Shown: positions 43,433 to 52,439 of the stretch, piece after piece | How positions within the stretch are numbered: position 1 is the stretch's first letter | Layout: each line of letters starts with the position of its first letter | Assembly: GCF_046244365.1 (NCBI RefSeq) | Contig: NZ_CP176395.1 | Coordinates: 1,054,001 to 1,118,000, forward strand | Reading direction: 5' to 3' | Length of the DNA: 64,000 bases | Source of the DNA: Paenibacillus_V sp046244365 | GTDB lineage: Bacteria; Bacillota; Bacilli; Paenibacillales; NBRC-103111 | Notes under the pieces: model-generated | What the model was told of the DNA's origin: nothing | Databases searched by the model: none | What the model saw: the letters and a program-made list of their open reading frames with translations, nothing else | Translations under genes and position numbers: made by a program

Positions 43433-44986
43433 CTAGGAAGCGGACTGGTTTGCCAAGACGATCCGGTTCTTGCCGCTCTGCTTGGCCTTGTATAGAGACT
43501 GGTCCGCTTTCGCGTACAGCTGCTCGAAGCTGTACGCCTCCGGCGCCAGCTCTGCGACGCCGATGCTCACGGTAAAGCGGATATCCTCGTTGGCCGCGGT
43601 GCGGATCGCAATCGTTTCAACGGCCTCGCGGATGCTTTCCGCAACGTCTTCCGCCTGCGCCGCCGCCGTTTGCGAAAGCGTGAGCGCAAATTCCTCGCCG
43701 CCGATTCTTCCGAAAAGAAAGGACGCGCCGATGATGCGGTTGACCGTGTCGACGAAGGCGCGAAGCGCAAGGTCTCCCGTTTGGTGCCCGAACCGGTCGT
43801 TGATGCTTTTGAAATCGTCGATATCGGCGACAAGCAAGCTGAGGGCTTGTCCCTCGTCAACTGCCGCGTCTATCATTCGCTCGGTCGCCTCGATAAATCC
43901 CGCGCGGTTATAAATGTTCGTCAGCCCGTCGGTCACCGCTCTTCTCCGGAGCTCCCGCTCGGCTTCGACTTTATCCGTTATATCGGTGGCGACCGACATC
44001 GATCCCGTAAAGATGTTTTTGCCGCTCATGACCGGACTGATTTTGACGGATAAGTGGAAGCTTTCCGCGCCCGCTGCGAACGACAGCTCGATCTGTTCCT
44101 CGCTCCTCCGGCTGTGGGCTTCGATCCACGGCCTGATGCCCGAAGCGAGCTCCTCCAGCTTCTTTCCGTTCGGCTGCTGAACGGGGGAACCGCTTATTTG
44201 GGACAGCATTTGCCTTGCTGCAAGATTGGTATCCACGATCCGCGCCTCCGCATCCAGCACGACAATACCTTCCTTCATCACATCAAACAGCTTGTTGCGG
44301 GCGATCGGTACGGCTTCGAACAGCTGATACTTCAGCATGCCCCAGACCAGGAACAGGAAGCCGGGGCAATAAGTAACGGCGACGGAAGCGGCGTAGCCCG
44401 TTTCCGGAAAGAGGCCCAGATTGCGAAGCAAAGAGACGAAGAAGGGCAGGAAGAGGCCGAGAATCAGCATGAGCAGCTGTTTTCTCTGCGTGCCGTTCGT
44501 AAAAATCATCGTACGGACAAACAAAAAGAAGCTGATGACGAACAGAAAAAAGCCATGCAGCAGGAGAGCGCTGTTTAACGTCGTTTTTACGATATGCAAG
44601 GTACCCTGTGTATCTATGGAAACCGATTTACGCATCAGATGATGGTAGGAATTCGTGAAAATCAAGAGCAAAGCCGCGGTCGGTACGAGGTGTACGAGGA
44701 TGAGCAGCTTGCGGGTAATCCGGCTTTCGTTCCGGGAGTAGACGAGCGCAAGCAGCAAAACCATGACGGGCGAATAAAAAAAGCCGATCTGCTGAACGTT
44801 GCGCCACCAAAGCTTCGTTTCGAAGAAGATGCTGTTGTATTCGATACTGGAGGCAAACGTAACGAGTCCTGTTAGCGCGCTCAAGATCAAAAAGTAATGC
44901 CTGCCCGGCAGCTTCTTGTATCGCCAAGCCATGATCGTTGCCGCGAAAGCGAAAATACCCGATAGCAAATACGCTAGCGTAATCAC
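43433..44986 (-). CDS. Membrane GGDEF diguanylate cyclase
   Basis: A 517-residue protein with an N-terminal 7TM histidine-kinase-type sensor (HisKA_7TM), a PAS-like region (NKLFDVMKEGIVVLDAEARIVDTN) and a GGDEF domain with intact GRIGGEEF. It would make cyclic-di-GMP in response to a signal met at the membrane. The start is GTG at 44986 with AGGGGAGA seven bases upstream; a longer frame exists but has no site. Confidence 0.92.
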   Translation of the reverse strand: MITLAYLLSGIFAFAATIMAWRYKKLPGRHYFLILSALTGLVTFASSIEYNSIFFETKLWWRNVQQIGFFYSPVMVLLLALVYSRNESRITRKLLILVHLVPTAALLLIFTNSYHHLMRKSVSIDTQGTLHIVKTTLNSALLLHGFFLFVISFFLFVRTMIFTNGTQRKQLLMLILGLFLPFFVSLLRNLGLFPETGYAASVAVTYCPGFLFLVWGMLKYQLFEAVPIARNKLFDVMKEGIVVLDAEARIVDTNLAARQMLSQISGSPVQQPNGKKLEELASGIRPWIEAHSRRSEEQIELSFAAGAESFHLSVKISPVMSGKNIFTGSMSVATDITDKVEAERELRRRAVTDGLTNIYNRAGFIEATERMIDAAVDEGQALSLLVADIDDFKSINDRFGHQTGDLALRAFVDTVNRIIGASFLFGRIGGEEFALTLSQTAAAQAEDVAESIREAVETIAIRTAANEDIRFTVSIGVAELAPEAYSFEQLYAKADQSLYKAKQSGKNRIVLANQSAS

Positions 44987-45101
44987 CGTACCATCTCCCC
45001 TGTCTTCCATATTATAGCATGAATGCATCGGCATTTTTTTTAATTTTCGACGGGAATCGGGGAGAATGGATAGAAACCGTTCCGGCCGGCAGCCGGACGG
45101 C

Positions 45102-45410
45102 TTAGCGTTTGCCTGTCTTGCGTGCGGCAATGGCCTCGGTGACGACGAAAGCCAAGTCTTCGTTGCCGAATAGGGACAGCACGGTAAGGACGGTATCGTC
45201 CGTAATGTCGCCTGCCTCTTCCTTCGAAACCGTTAGCTCGACTGCTTGCTGCAGAGCGGCGTTCGCTTCTTGCTCCGGATATGCCTGCAAATAGAGCGCA
45301 GCCGGATCGAGGCCGTTATTGACGCACCACTGGGCGAAAATAAGAATCATGGTCTGTTCGTCCCGCTCATAGTTTCGTATAATCTCTTCTTCCAGCTCGG
45401 TGCGGCGCAT
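45102..45410 (-). CDS. Small acidic protein of unknown function
   Basis: A 102-residue acidic protein (RRTELEEEIIRNYERDEQTMILIF and ALYLQAYPEQEANAALQQAVE), not recognised. Mostly helical, one cysteine, no export signal. AAGGAGA lies seven bases before the ATG at 45410. It is divergent from the IF-3 paralogue. Confidence 0.75.
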   Translation of the reverse strand: MRRTELEEEIIRNYERDEQTMILIFAQWCVNNGLDPAALYLQAYPEQEANAALQQAVELTVSKEEAGDITDDTVLTVLSLFGNEDLAFVVTEAIAARKTGKR

Positions 45411-45473
45411 TGATAAATCTCCTTCCAGACGGTAAGATGGGTTCATTATAGCGAAAGTTCAGGTGTGTCCACA

Positions 45474-45950
45474 ATGATAAAGAACGAAAAAATCAAAGCG
45501 TTCGAGGTACAATTGACAGGCGTGAACGGCGAGGATTTGGGTATCGTCCCGACGTCGGAGGCGCTGGCCATGGCGCGGAAGCTGAAGGTGGATCTGGTAT
45601 GCACGTCGATGATGAGCAGCCCTCCGCCCTGCAAGCTGATCGGCGCCGGAGCAGCCAAGCAGGAGGCCCAGCAGGCGCGCAAGCAGGAGAGGGCGCCGAA
45701 GCTCAAGGAAATCCGCCTTACTCCCCATATCGAGGATCACGATTATGAAACCAAGCGCCAGCAGGCGGAACGTCTGCTGAACGCCGGCGACGCGGTTATG
45801 CTTGTCGTCAAGATTCAAGGGAAGGAAGGCGCCAAGGCGAAGGAGCTGCTGGAAGCGCTGGTCAAGGAGCTCAAACCGTCAGGCAAACCGAAGACCGGCA
45901 TTCAGCTTAGCGGCAAGCAGGCGGCGGTTCAGCTCGATCCGTTGCAATAA
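45474..45950 (+). CDS. Translation initiation factor IF-3 paralogue
   Basis: A 158-residue protein with both IF-3 domains: N-terminal IKNEKIKAFEVQLTGVNGEDLGIVPTSEAL and C-terminal LKEIRLTPHIEDHDYETKRQQAERLL. It differs from classical InfC: the N-domain VCTSMMSSPPPCKLIGAGAAK replaces the usual valine-glutamate-proline run, the C-terminus is truncated, and it is not followed by rpmI-rplT. It is thus probably a second, diverged IF-3 rather than the housekeeping factor. The ATG at 45474 is chosen because the protein starts there like IF-3; the ribosome site is weak. Confidence 0.85.
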   Translation: MIKNEKIKAFEVQLTGVNGEDLGIVPTSEALAMARKLKVDLVCTSMMSSPPPCKLIGAGAAKQEAQQARKQERAPKLKEIRLTPHIEDHDYETKRQQAERLLNAGDAVMLVVKIQGKEGAKAKELLEALVKELKPSGKPKTGIQLSGKQAAVQLDPLQ

Positions 45951-45971
45951 TCGATAAGGGAGCGATCATCG

Positions 45972-46568
45972 ATGGCCGAATCTATGAAAGAACCGGCGCA
46001 GCCTGCCTTCTTCGCGGCGCCTTCCGATTTCGGAGCGTGGCTGGAAGAGCATCACGACAAGTCCAAGGAATTATGGGTCGGCTACTATAAAGTCGGTTCG
46101 GGCAAGCCGAGCATGACCTGGCCGGAGTCGGTCGACGAAGCGCTTTGCTGCGGCTGGATCGACGGTCTTCGCAAGGGCATCGACGACATCAGCTACATGA
46201 TCCGCTTCACGCCGCGCAAGCCGGGAAGCATATGGAGCGATGTCAACGTTGCCCGCGTGACGGAGCTTACGGCGCTAGGCCGTATGCGGCCGGCAGGGCT
46301 GAATGCCTTCGAGAAGCGTAAGGCGAATAAGTCCGGCATTTACGCTTACGAGCAGAAGCAAGAAGCGAAATTGAGCGACGCGCAGGAAGCGGAATTTCGC
46401 GCCAACAAGCAGGCGTGGGATTTTTTTCAGTCGCAGGCCGCTTCGTACCGCAAAACAGCCATTTGGTTGATCGTCAGCGCGAAGAAAGAAGAGACGAGAA
46501 GGAGCCGTCTAGCCGAGCTCATCGAAGATTCGGCGAACGGACGAAAGATTAAGCGGCTGTCGTATTAG
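45972..46568 (+). CDS. YdeI/OmpD-associated family protein
   Basis: A 198-residue protein of the YdeI/OmdA family: FGAWLEEHHDKSKELWVGYYK, SVDEALCCGWIDGLRKGIDD, RFTPRKPGSIWSDVN, and a C-terminal bacteriocin-protection-like tail. Members are said to protect against antimicrobial peptides in some bacteria; function here is unknown. It lies 21 bases after the IF-3 paralogue, so the two are co-transcribed. Confidence 0.88.
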   Translation: MAESMKEPAQPAFFAAPSDFGAWLEEHHDKSKELWVGYYKVGSGKPSMTWPESVDEALCCGWIDGLRKGIDDISYMIRFTPRKPGSIWSDVNVARVTELTALGRMRPAGLNAFEKRKANKSGIYAYEQKQEAKLSDAQEAEFRANKQAWDFFQSQAASYRKTAIWLIVSAKKEETRRSRLAELIEDSANGRKIKRLSY

Positions 46569-46684
46569 GAGGACGTTAAGCTCAAGCGCCGGGGCTCCGT
46601 CCAGCCGCATCCGTTTCCGGCAAACAGGCCGAACGGTCTACAGGGTAAGCCGTGTCATGTCATCAAACAAGCAGTCCCATGCAA

Positions 46685-46732
46685 AGTCTGGAGTATTCCG
46701 AACGAATCGGATTCCCGGGCTTTTTGTTTTTT
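46685..46732 (+). terminator. Terminator of the IF-3/YdeI operon
   Basis: AGTCTGG pairs with CCGGGCT using wobble pairs, TCCGA pairs with TCGGA inside, and TTTTGTTTTTT follows. Confidence 0.65.
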
Positions 46733-46743
46733 CAAAAAAATGG

Positions 46744-46772
46744 TTTACAAATCGGGAAACCAGCCATATTAT
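46744..46772 (+). promoter_or_regulatory. Promoter of the SDR-QueA-VOC operon
   Basis: TTTACA and TATTAT spaced by 17 bases. Downstream to the SDR gene the DNA is unusually AT-rich and holds ATATAC and GTATAT as inverted half-sites (14 bases apart), a possible operator. Confidence 0.6.
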
Positions 46773-46840
46773 ATACATAACAAACATATAAGTATATAAA
46801 GTATCTGAAGTGTGGGTTCAAAACGAGAGGAGAGGTTACG

Positions 46841-47596
46841 ATGACAGGAAGAGACTTGAACGGGAACGTTGTGATGATAACGGGGGCTTCCAAAGGTTTG
46901 GGGAGGGCGCTCAGCTTCGCATTTGCCAAGCGAGGCGCCAAGCTTGCCATTTCGGCGCGCGGAGAGACGGCGCTCATGCAGGCGAAGGCGGAGCTGGAAG
47001 CGTTAGGCGCCGAGGTGCTCGCCGTAGTCGGCGATATGTCCGTGTCCCGCGACGTCGAACGGTTCGTGGCTACGGCGGAAGACGTATACGGTAAAATCGA
47101 TGTGCTGATCAACAACGCCTCCATACTGGGTCCGAGCCCGATGCCTCTGCTGCTCGATTTCCCGGAGACGGACTTTGCCGAAGTGCTTCGGGTCAATGCC
47201 GTAGGGCCCTTCCTCATCACCCGGCGCGTCATCGCGAATATGCTTGGCCGCGGCCGCGGTTCCGTCATTAACGTCACCTCTGCTGCAGGGAGCGTCGGTT
47301 ATGCGGGATGGGGGGCCTACGGGATTTCAAAGTTCGCTCTGGAAGGATTGACGGAAACGTGGGCCGATGAAGTGCAAGAGACCGGGGTTCGCGTCAACAT
47401 GGTGGATCCCGGGGAAATGGACACGGATATGCACGCATTGGCCGTTCCGGACTGCGATTATGAACTCGCGAACCCGAACGATGTGACGGACGTGTTCCTG
47501 TATCTGGCTTCCGACGATGCAAAGGATGTAAACGGACAGCGTTTGGAGGCGCAGGAATTTGTGCGGCCCGAAGGAGAGGAGAACCATGAACGCTAA
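46841..47596 (+). CDS. Short-chain dehydrogenase/reductase
   Basis: A 251-residue SDR: cofactor loop ITGASKGLGRAL, NNAS motif (LINNASILG), and catalytic Ser-Tyr-Lys (INVTSAAGSVGYAGWGAYGISK). The C-terminus runs over the start of the next gene by eleven bases, so the two genes are translationally coupled. Its substrate is unknown; it may serve the pathway of its two neighbours. Confidence 0.93.
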   Translation: MTGRDLNGNVVMITGASKGLGRALSFAFAKRGAKLAISARGETALMQAKAELEALGAEVLAVVGDMSVSRDVERFVATAEDVYGKIDVLINNASILGPSPMPLLLDFPETDFAEVLRVNAVGPFLITRRVIANMLGRGRGSVINVTSAAGSVGYAGWGAYGISKFALEGLTETWADEVQETGVRVNMVDPGEMDTDMHALAVPDCDYELANPNDVTDVFLYLASDDAKDVNGQRLEAQEFVRPEGEENHER

Positions 47597-48623
47597 AACG
47601 GCTGTATTCGAGCTGCCGGAAGAGCTGAACGCCGCGATGCCGCCGGAGCGTAGAGGGATTCGGCGGGATCATGTCAAGATGCTGGTTCTGGATCGGCAAA
47701 ACGGGCAAGTATCGCATACTCGTTTTTACGAGCTGGATCAATATTTGCGAACAGGGGATCTGCTTGTGTTGAATGCAAGCCGAACGATTCCCGCCGTGCT
47801 GCACGGCAAATGGATAAGGAGCGGCGTCGTTCTGGACGACAACGCCGAGATCCGGCTTGCCCGGCGGGTGGACGAACGGAAATGGGAGGCGCTGGCGGTA
47901 ACGGCAAACGTGATTGCAGGCGATACGTTTGAATTTACCCCGGCTTTGTCCGCAACCGTGACGGATACGTCGCCGAAGCCGTTTGCCGCCATTGTTTTTT
48001 CCGTGCAAGGAGCTCTATTGATCGACCGGATTTACGCCCTCGGGGAACCGGTTCGCTACGAATACATCTCCCACCCTTGGGAGCTCGATTACTACCAAAC
48101 CGTGTATGCCTCCATCCCGGGTTCGGTCGAAATGCCGTCTGCGGGCCGAGCGTTTAGCTGGGAATTGCTTTTTAGACTGCGGCGCCGCGGCATTCGTATC
48201 GCTTACGTTCAACTGCATACCGGTCTCAGCTACTTGCTTGAAGATTCCGGGCATAGGAGTCCGAAAGAGAATTTCGAACAATTCGATGTGCCGTCCGAAA
48301 CGGTGGAAGCCGTTAAGCAAACCAAGCAGGCGGGCGGAAAAGTCGTTGCCGTCGGCACGACAGTCGTTCGCGCGCTGGAATCGGCCGTCGCTCCGGACGG
48401 AAACCTTGCCGCCGAATCCGGATGGACCAACTTGATGATCGACCGCTCGATGCCCCTAAGGGTCGTTGACGGGTTGATTACCGGATTTCATGAACCGGAA
48501 GCGAGCCACCTGGACTTGCTGTCCGCGTTTATCGATCCGGATCTGCTGGTAGGGGCTTATCAAGAAGCGATTGAGCGCGGCTATCTGTGGCATGAATTTG
48601 GCGATATGAACCTGATTGTATAG
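47586..48623 (+). CDS. Divergent QueA-family protein
   Basis: A 345-residue protein of the QueA family (S-adenosylmethionine:tRNA ribosyltransferase-isomerase, which puts the epoxycyclopentanediol group on queuosine tRNA). The fold is clear: GDLLVLNASRTIPAVLHG, YYQTVYASIPGSVEMPSAG, KVVAVGTTVVRALES, VVDGLITGFHEPEASHLDLL. But usual QueA motifs are altered: the AAPTAGLHFT segment reads EMPSAGRAFS and the EEHRMHxE segment reads GHRSPKEN. It is therefore probably a paralogue with a changed reaction or substrate. The ATG at 47586 lies inside the SDR gene's end, with GGAGAGGAG upstream. Confidence 0.88.
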   Translation: MNAKTAVFELPEELNAAMPPERRGIRRDHVKMLVLDRQNGQVSHTRFYELDQYLRTGDLLVLNASRTIPAVLHGKWIRSGVVLDDNAEIRLARRVDERKWEALAVTANVIAGDTFEFTPALSATVTDTSPKPFAAIVFSVQGALLIDRIYALGEPVRYEYISHPWELDYYQTVYASIPGSVEMPSAGRAFSWELLFRLRRRGIRIAYVQLHTGLSYLLEDSGHRSPKENFEQFDVPSETVEAVKQTKQAGGKVVAVGTTVVRALESAVAPDGNLAAESGWTNLMIDRSMPLRVVDGLITGFHEPEASHLDLLSAFIDPDLLVGAYQEAIERGYLWHEFGDMNLIV

Positions 48624-48642
48624 CGGAGGAGGTGTCGGCGGA

Positions 48643-49029
48643 GTGATGAAGGGGCATCATTTTTCAATCGAAGTCGGCAATTTGGAAAGATCCGTATCTT
48701 TTTATGAGAGAATCATGGGCTTCGTTCCCGAAATGCGGCTGCAATGGGAGGACGAACGGATCGCTTTTCTGACGCTCGGGCATTTCCGATTGGAACTGGT
48801 GCAGCCGGAAACGTTCATCTATATGCCTTCCAATACGCATATGGCTTTTGAAGTCGATGATTTGACTCGTCTGTGCGAATGGTTGGTAAGCGAAAGCATT
48901 CCGCTCGTCGAGAAGCCCGTGATCCTGGACAACGGCTGGAAAAGCGTCTTTGTGTCGGGTCCCGACGGCGAACTGCTAGAATTCTTGGAAATCCCCCCTC
49001 TCAAAATCGTGGAGGATATCACAAGTTAA
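48643..49029 (+). CDS. VOC-family metalloprotein (glyoxalase-like)
   Basis: A 129-residue single-domain VOC protein: HHFSIEVGNLERSVSFYE, ELVQPE, NTHMAFEVDDL and GELLEFLEIP, which hold the expected His/Glu metal ligands. Reaction unknown. The GTG at 48643, directly before an ATG, is nine bases after GGAGGAGGT. It follows the QueA-like gene after 19 bases and belongs to the same operon. Confidence 0.88.
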   Translation: MMKGHHFSIEVGNLERSVSFYERIMGFVPEMRLQWEDERIAFLTLGHFRLELVQPETFIYMPSNTHMAFEVDDLTRLCEWLVSESIPLVEKPVILDNGWKSVFVSGPDGELLEFLEIPPLKIVEDITS

Positions 49030-49123
49030 CTGATCTATTGTTAAAAGAATATTTCAGAAAGCCTTATATAATGGGGTTCAGTTACCTATTCCAGTTTTTA
49101 TCAGAGCAAGGAGTCGAAAACCG

Positions 49124-50173
49124 ATGGCTAGCGATTATTTGCGCTCGGGCGAGCAAACCGGCGGCATTCGGAATCTGATGTTGTTCTATAACGGTCACTA
49201 CGAGAACGGAGCGGGCGTTTGGAAGAAGGGCAAATTTCTCCCTTACGTCGCTTACTTGAATCCCGAAGGGGAGCCGCTCGAATGGTTGTTTGACGGCGGG
49301 CTGTTTTTGGCCAAATGGTCGTTCGCCCGTCACGGCTTTGAGGAGTCCCACGACCCGACCGACATGCGCGACTGGCTCTGGTATTTGGACAAAACGTTCG
49401 CGCCCGGCGGCGATTTGGCGGAGCTGAACGCAGCCGTTGCGGAAGCGGGAGAGAAACTGGGTGACGCCGGGTATCGGATGAAGGTCGTGCTGATGATTCC
49501 GTATCCGGCGCCGAATCAAGCGTTGTTCGGGGAGCTGGACGGCCGTATGCTTTGCTTCGATCATGCGGCCGCAGGTCCGGAGGAAGCACAGCGGAACAAG
49601 CGGCATGCGCTCGATTGGTACGTGGCCGAGCTGGCGAACCGCTGGCGCATGGCGGGTTTCAACCGGCTTCGCCTGAGCGGGCTGTACTGGATGAATGAAG
49701 CGGTGCGCCGGGATGTGCCGGGGGAGGAAGAGCTGGTCCGTTACGCGGGAGAGCTCGTTCACAATTTGCAGCTTCGCTACTTCTGGATTCCGTATTTCCG
49801 GGCGGAAGCGTTCGAGTCGTGGGCCGGCTACGGGTTCGATGCCGCGGTGCTGCAGCCGAACCACTTTTTCTCGGAAACGACGGACGAAGGGCGCATAGCC
49901 GAGTCGGCGCAGCTTGCCAAGCAAGCCGGCATGGGAGTAGAAGTCGAGGTCGATTTCCGCATATGGGAGGCGGGCGGAAAATTTCGCCGCAAGTATCTCG
50001 ATTATTTGAACGGCGGCTTGAAGCACGGGTTTGACGGCGACGTGTTCCGCGGGTATTACCAGGATGTCGACCTGATGGCGGCTTCCGCCTACAGTAAAGA
50101 TCCGGCACGCCGGGAAGCGTACGATTGGACATACCGGTTCGTGAAGGGCAAGTTCGAACGGCAGGACGGTTGA
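49124..50173 (+). CDS. DUF4855 protein
   Basis: A 349-residue protein with the DUF4855 pattern (LMLFYNGHYENGAGVWKKGKFLPYVAYLN, then RWRMAGFNRLRLSGLYWMNEA and VDFRIWEAGG). It appears to be a TIM-barrel-like enzyme, possibly a glycosidase relative, common in Paenibacillus. No signal peptide is seen, so it acts in the cytosol or leaves by another route. AGCAAGGAG lies before the ATG. Confidence 0.85.
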   Translation: MASDYLRSGEQTGGIRNLMLFYNGHYENGAGVWKKGKFLPYVAYLNPEGEPLEWLFDGGLFLAKWSFARHGFEESHDPTDMRDWLWYLDKTFAPGGDLAELNAAVAEAGEKLGDAGYRMKVVLMIPYPAPNQALFGELDGRMLCFDHAAAGPEEAQRNKRHALDWYVAELANRWRMAGFNRLRLSGLYWMNEAVRRDVPGEEELVRYAGELVHNLQLRYFWIPYFRAEAFESWAGYGFDAAVLQPNHFFSETTDEGRIAESAQLAKQAGMGVEVEVDFRIWEAGGKFRRKYLDYLNGGLKHGFDGDVFRGYYQDVDLMAASAYSKDPARREAYDWTYRFVKGKFERQDG

Positions 50174-50290
50174 TGATCCCCCGCACAATTGGCGCTATGC
50201 ACCGTTTGGGAAGAAAATGCTGAGTTTCAAGTTTTTATTTTCGCCAATTCGGACGTCGGCATTCATATGCCGTTAATAAGGTCGAGGTCC

Positions 50291-50331
50291 AAAAACCATT
50301 CCTCCCCTCATGGGGAGGAATGGTCTTTTTT
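50291..50331 (+). terminator. Terminator after the DUF4855 gene
   Basis: AAACCATTCCTCCCC pairs with GGGGAGGAATGGT around TCAT, followed by six T. Confidence 0.92.
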
Positions 50332-50782
50332 GTAGCTAAAGAAAGCTTATATCCTTTATGGAACTAAAGCGTAATAGTGTTTCTTCGTGATTGGACGGAA
50401 CGTCGATCTCTTATTTCTCTTCGCAGTCGATGTTATCGTCGCTTCGCGAAAGCGCGCCAACGCCTCCCGTCACCGGCGGCAGGCCGGGCATTCCCGCTTT
50501 TAACGGGCCAAAAACGAACTTGAAACGGCAAATCAATACCCGAATTTATGCCATCTGAGAACTCGATCGGACAATTGAGAACTATTAAAAAAACGATCAC
50601 GGGTGCTACGATTTTCATACCGCAAAGGGAGATTGGGTGATATTGGATGATAATACAACTTCCTTGAACAATAGATAAAACATCCTAGTGCGGACACTCT
50701 CTATAATAGGTATTGTTTCGAAATGCATCGCTGCGGCTTCATAAAAAAGAAATTTTGTCTTTGAGGATTCGACCAAGAGCTT

Positions 50783-50817
50783 GAGGAGGTGATCCGGCAT
50801 CGTTTGATGGAAGTCTG
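50783..50817 (+). promoter_or_regulatory. Strong ribosome site with three-codon leader ORF
   Basis: AGGAGGTGATC (50784-50794) matches the 16S rRNA 3' end over eleven bases. Twelve bases later ATG GAA GTC TGA (50806-50817) gives a peptide of three residues. It lies 55 bases before the solute-binding-protein start and could control translation or transcript stability. Confidence 0.4.
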
Positions 50818-50871
50818 ACTTGGCGTTTGTTTTCTGATTGACAGCAATACAACTTGGGGAGGGTATTGTCA

Positions 50872-52281
50872 ATGCGCAAGTTGAAAACGTTTGCATCCAT
50901 CATTTTAGGACTCGTACTTATTTTTATCACCGCGTGCACAGGTTCGGGAACAACGGACACGGGGAAGGAACCGGCGAAAACGGAAACGCCAAAAGCGGAA
51001 TCGCCAAAACCGTCGGCATCGAATTCGCCGGCCAAAACGGAAGAACCGAAAGTCGATCTGGGCGGCAGAGAAATCCGCATCCTGCTCGACGACGCCGAAC
51101 AGCGCGCTCTGGGCGCTCCGGTTGCAGGAACGAAATTCGGCGATATGCGGCTAGCCAAGCAAAAAGAAGTCGAGAAAAAATATAACGTAAAAATCGTTTA
51201 CCAGCCGCTGGGATGGGGGCAAGTCAGCGAGAAGCTGGTTAACGCAGGGCTTTCCGGCGATTCGGTTGCGGACATCGTCGCGTTTGACAAATATTTCGCG
51301 ATTCCGCTCATCAACCAAGGATTGCTGCGTCCGGTCGACGGTTTGTTCGATTTTAACGATCCGAAATGGCCCAAAGGAATTAAAACGTTCGGCGAATGGA
51401 ACGGCAAAATGTACGGGTTCATGGATTCGGTCAATGCCGGCGCCGGCATTTATTACAATAAAACATTATTTAAACGCGAAGGCTTGCCTGATCCGCACCA
51501 ACTGGTCAAAGAAAACAAATGGACTTGGGATGCGTTCCTCGATATTGCCAAGAAAGCGACAAAGGATACAAACGGCGACGGCAATATCGACCAATGGGGT
51601 CTCGCCAACCATGCTCCGATCCTTTCTCGTCTGATCATGCATTCGAACAATGGATCGCTGATTACAAAGAAAGACAACAAATGGGTATTCAGCGGCGATG
51701 AGCCGAATGCGATCGAAGCCATGCGTTTCTTGAACGATCTGGTCAATACGCACAAAGTCATGATGCCGAACAAAAACGGCAGCTTCGACGATTACAACGA
51801 TTCGCAAACGGCATTTCATACGGGCAAAGCGGCAATGGTATCCGGAGAACTGTGGGAAGCCGGAGGCCGCGGTAAAATGACGGACGAATTCGGATTCGTC
51901 TACTTCCCGAAAGGTCCGAAAGCAACCGAATACGCAAGCTATCTGGTCAACTACACCGAATATTTCATACCGGCCAACGTGAAGCAGCCGGAAGTCGTAG
52001 CGAAAATTTGGGATGAACTGACGCTGTGGAGCGAGCTTCGCAACATTCGCAAAGAGTATAACGAAAAATTGATGCAAAGTCCTGAAGACGTCGAGATTGC
52101 ATTGAAGATAGCCGATTACGCATTCCCTGTTCCATGGGCCGGGGTAGGCAGTATTGAAGGAACCGTGTCCAAAGCCGTCTGGGGCTTCGTGAGAGACGGC
52201 GGTGCGCCGGAATCGGAAATGGAAAAAGCCAAACAGCCGATTCAAGCCGATCTGGATAAAGTGTTGAATACAAAAAAATAA
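50872..52281 (+). CDS. Solute-binding lipoprotein of the large glycan operon
   Basis: A 469-residue family-1 solute-binding protein with a lipobox (FITAC, Cys22), a Lys/Glu/Pro/Ser/Thr linker, and binding-domain signatures (KYNVKIVYQPLGWGQVSEKL, KMYGFMDSVNAGAGIYYNKTLF). It heads the operon; 158 bases separate it from the next gene, without a clear terminator. A sequence close to the catabolite-response element consensus (TTGAAAACGTTTGCATC) lies in its first codons. Confidence 0.93.
   Translation: MRKLKTFASIILGLVLIFITACTGSGTTDTGKEPAKTETPKAESPKPSASNSPAKTEEPKVDLGGREIRILLDDAEQRALGAPVAGTKFGDMRLAKQKEVEKKYNVKIVYQPLGWGQVSEKLVNAGLSGDSVADIVAFDKYFAIPLINQGLLRPVDGLFDFNDPKWPKGIKTFGEWNGKMYGFMDSVNAGAGIYYNKTLFKREGLPDPHQLVKENKWTWDAFLDIAKKATKDTNGDGNIDQWGLANHAPILSRLIMHSNNGSLITKKDNKWVFSGDEPNAIEAMRFLNDLVNTHKVMMPNKNGSFDDYNDSQTAFHTGKAAMVSGELWEAGGRGKMTDEFGFVYFPKGPKATEYASYLVNYTEYFIPANVKQPEVVAKIWDELTLWSELRNIRKEYNEKLMQSPEDVEIALKIADYAFPVPWAGVGSIEGTVSKAVWGFVRDGGAPESEMEKAKQPIQADLDKVLNTKK
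50881..50897 (+). promoter_or_regulatory. Candidate CcpA (cre) site in the first codons
   Basis: TTGAAAACGTTTGCATC matches the cre consensus WTGNNARCGNWWWCAWW at all but two positions. Being inside the coding start it would act as a roadblock. Confidence 0.4.
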
Positions 52282-52439
52282 TTGATTCGGATGGATACCG
52301 TTCGTATATCCCCGCCCGCTCATGAAAAAATGGCAGGATGCTTCAAGTTATGCAGTGCGATGCTGCCGATTGAAGGGCGGGGATTCCTTATCGATACGAA
52401 AGGGGCCGGGATTGATTATGCAGGAGAGGAGAGCTAGCG

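Larger units (their letters stand above)
50174..50871 (+). other. 698-base leader region of the large ABC operon
   Basis: No gene is supported. After the DUF4855 terminator there is a TATAAT box at 50702-50707 without a good -35, suggesting an activator-dependent promoter. Then comes a near-perfect ribosome site with only a three-codon frame (next entry), then the GGGGAGGG of the solute-binding protein. The transcript would have a leader of about 160 bases. Confidence 0.5.

Noticed and set aside
44054..44578. Plus-strand frame opposite the GGDEF gene
   Set aside because: Antisense of a clear gene with intact motifs; no independent support.
50615..50896. Minus-strand frame of 93 codons before the large operon
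   Set aside because: It overlaps the start of the solute-binding gene and the leader elements, and it has no ribosome site.
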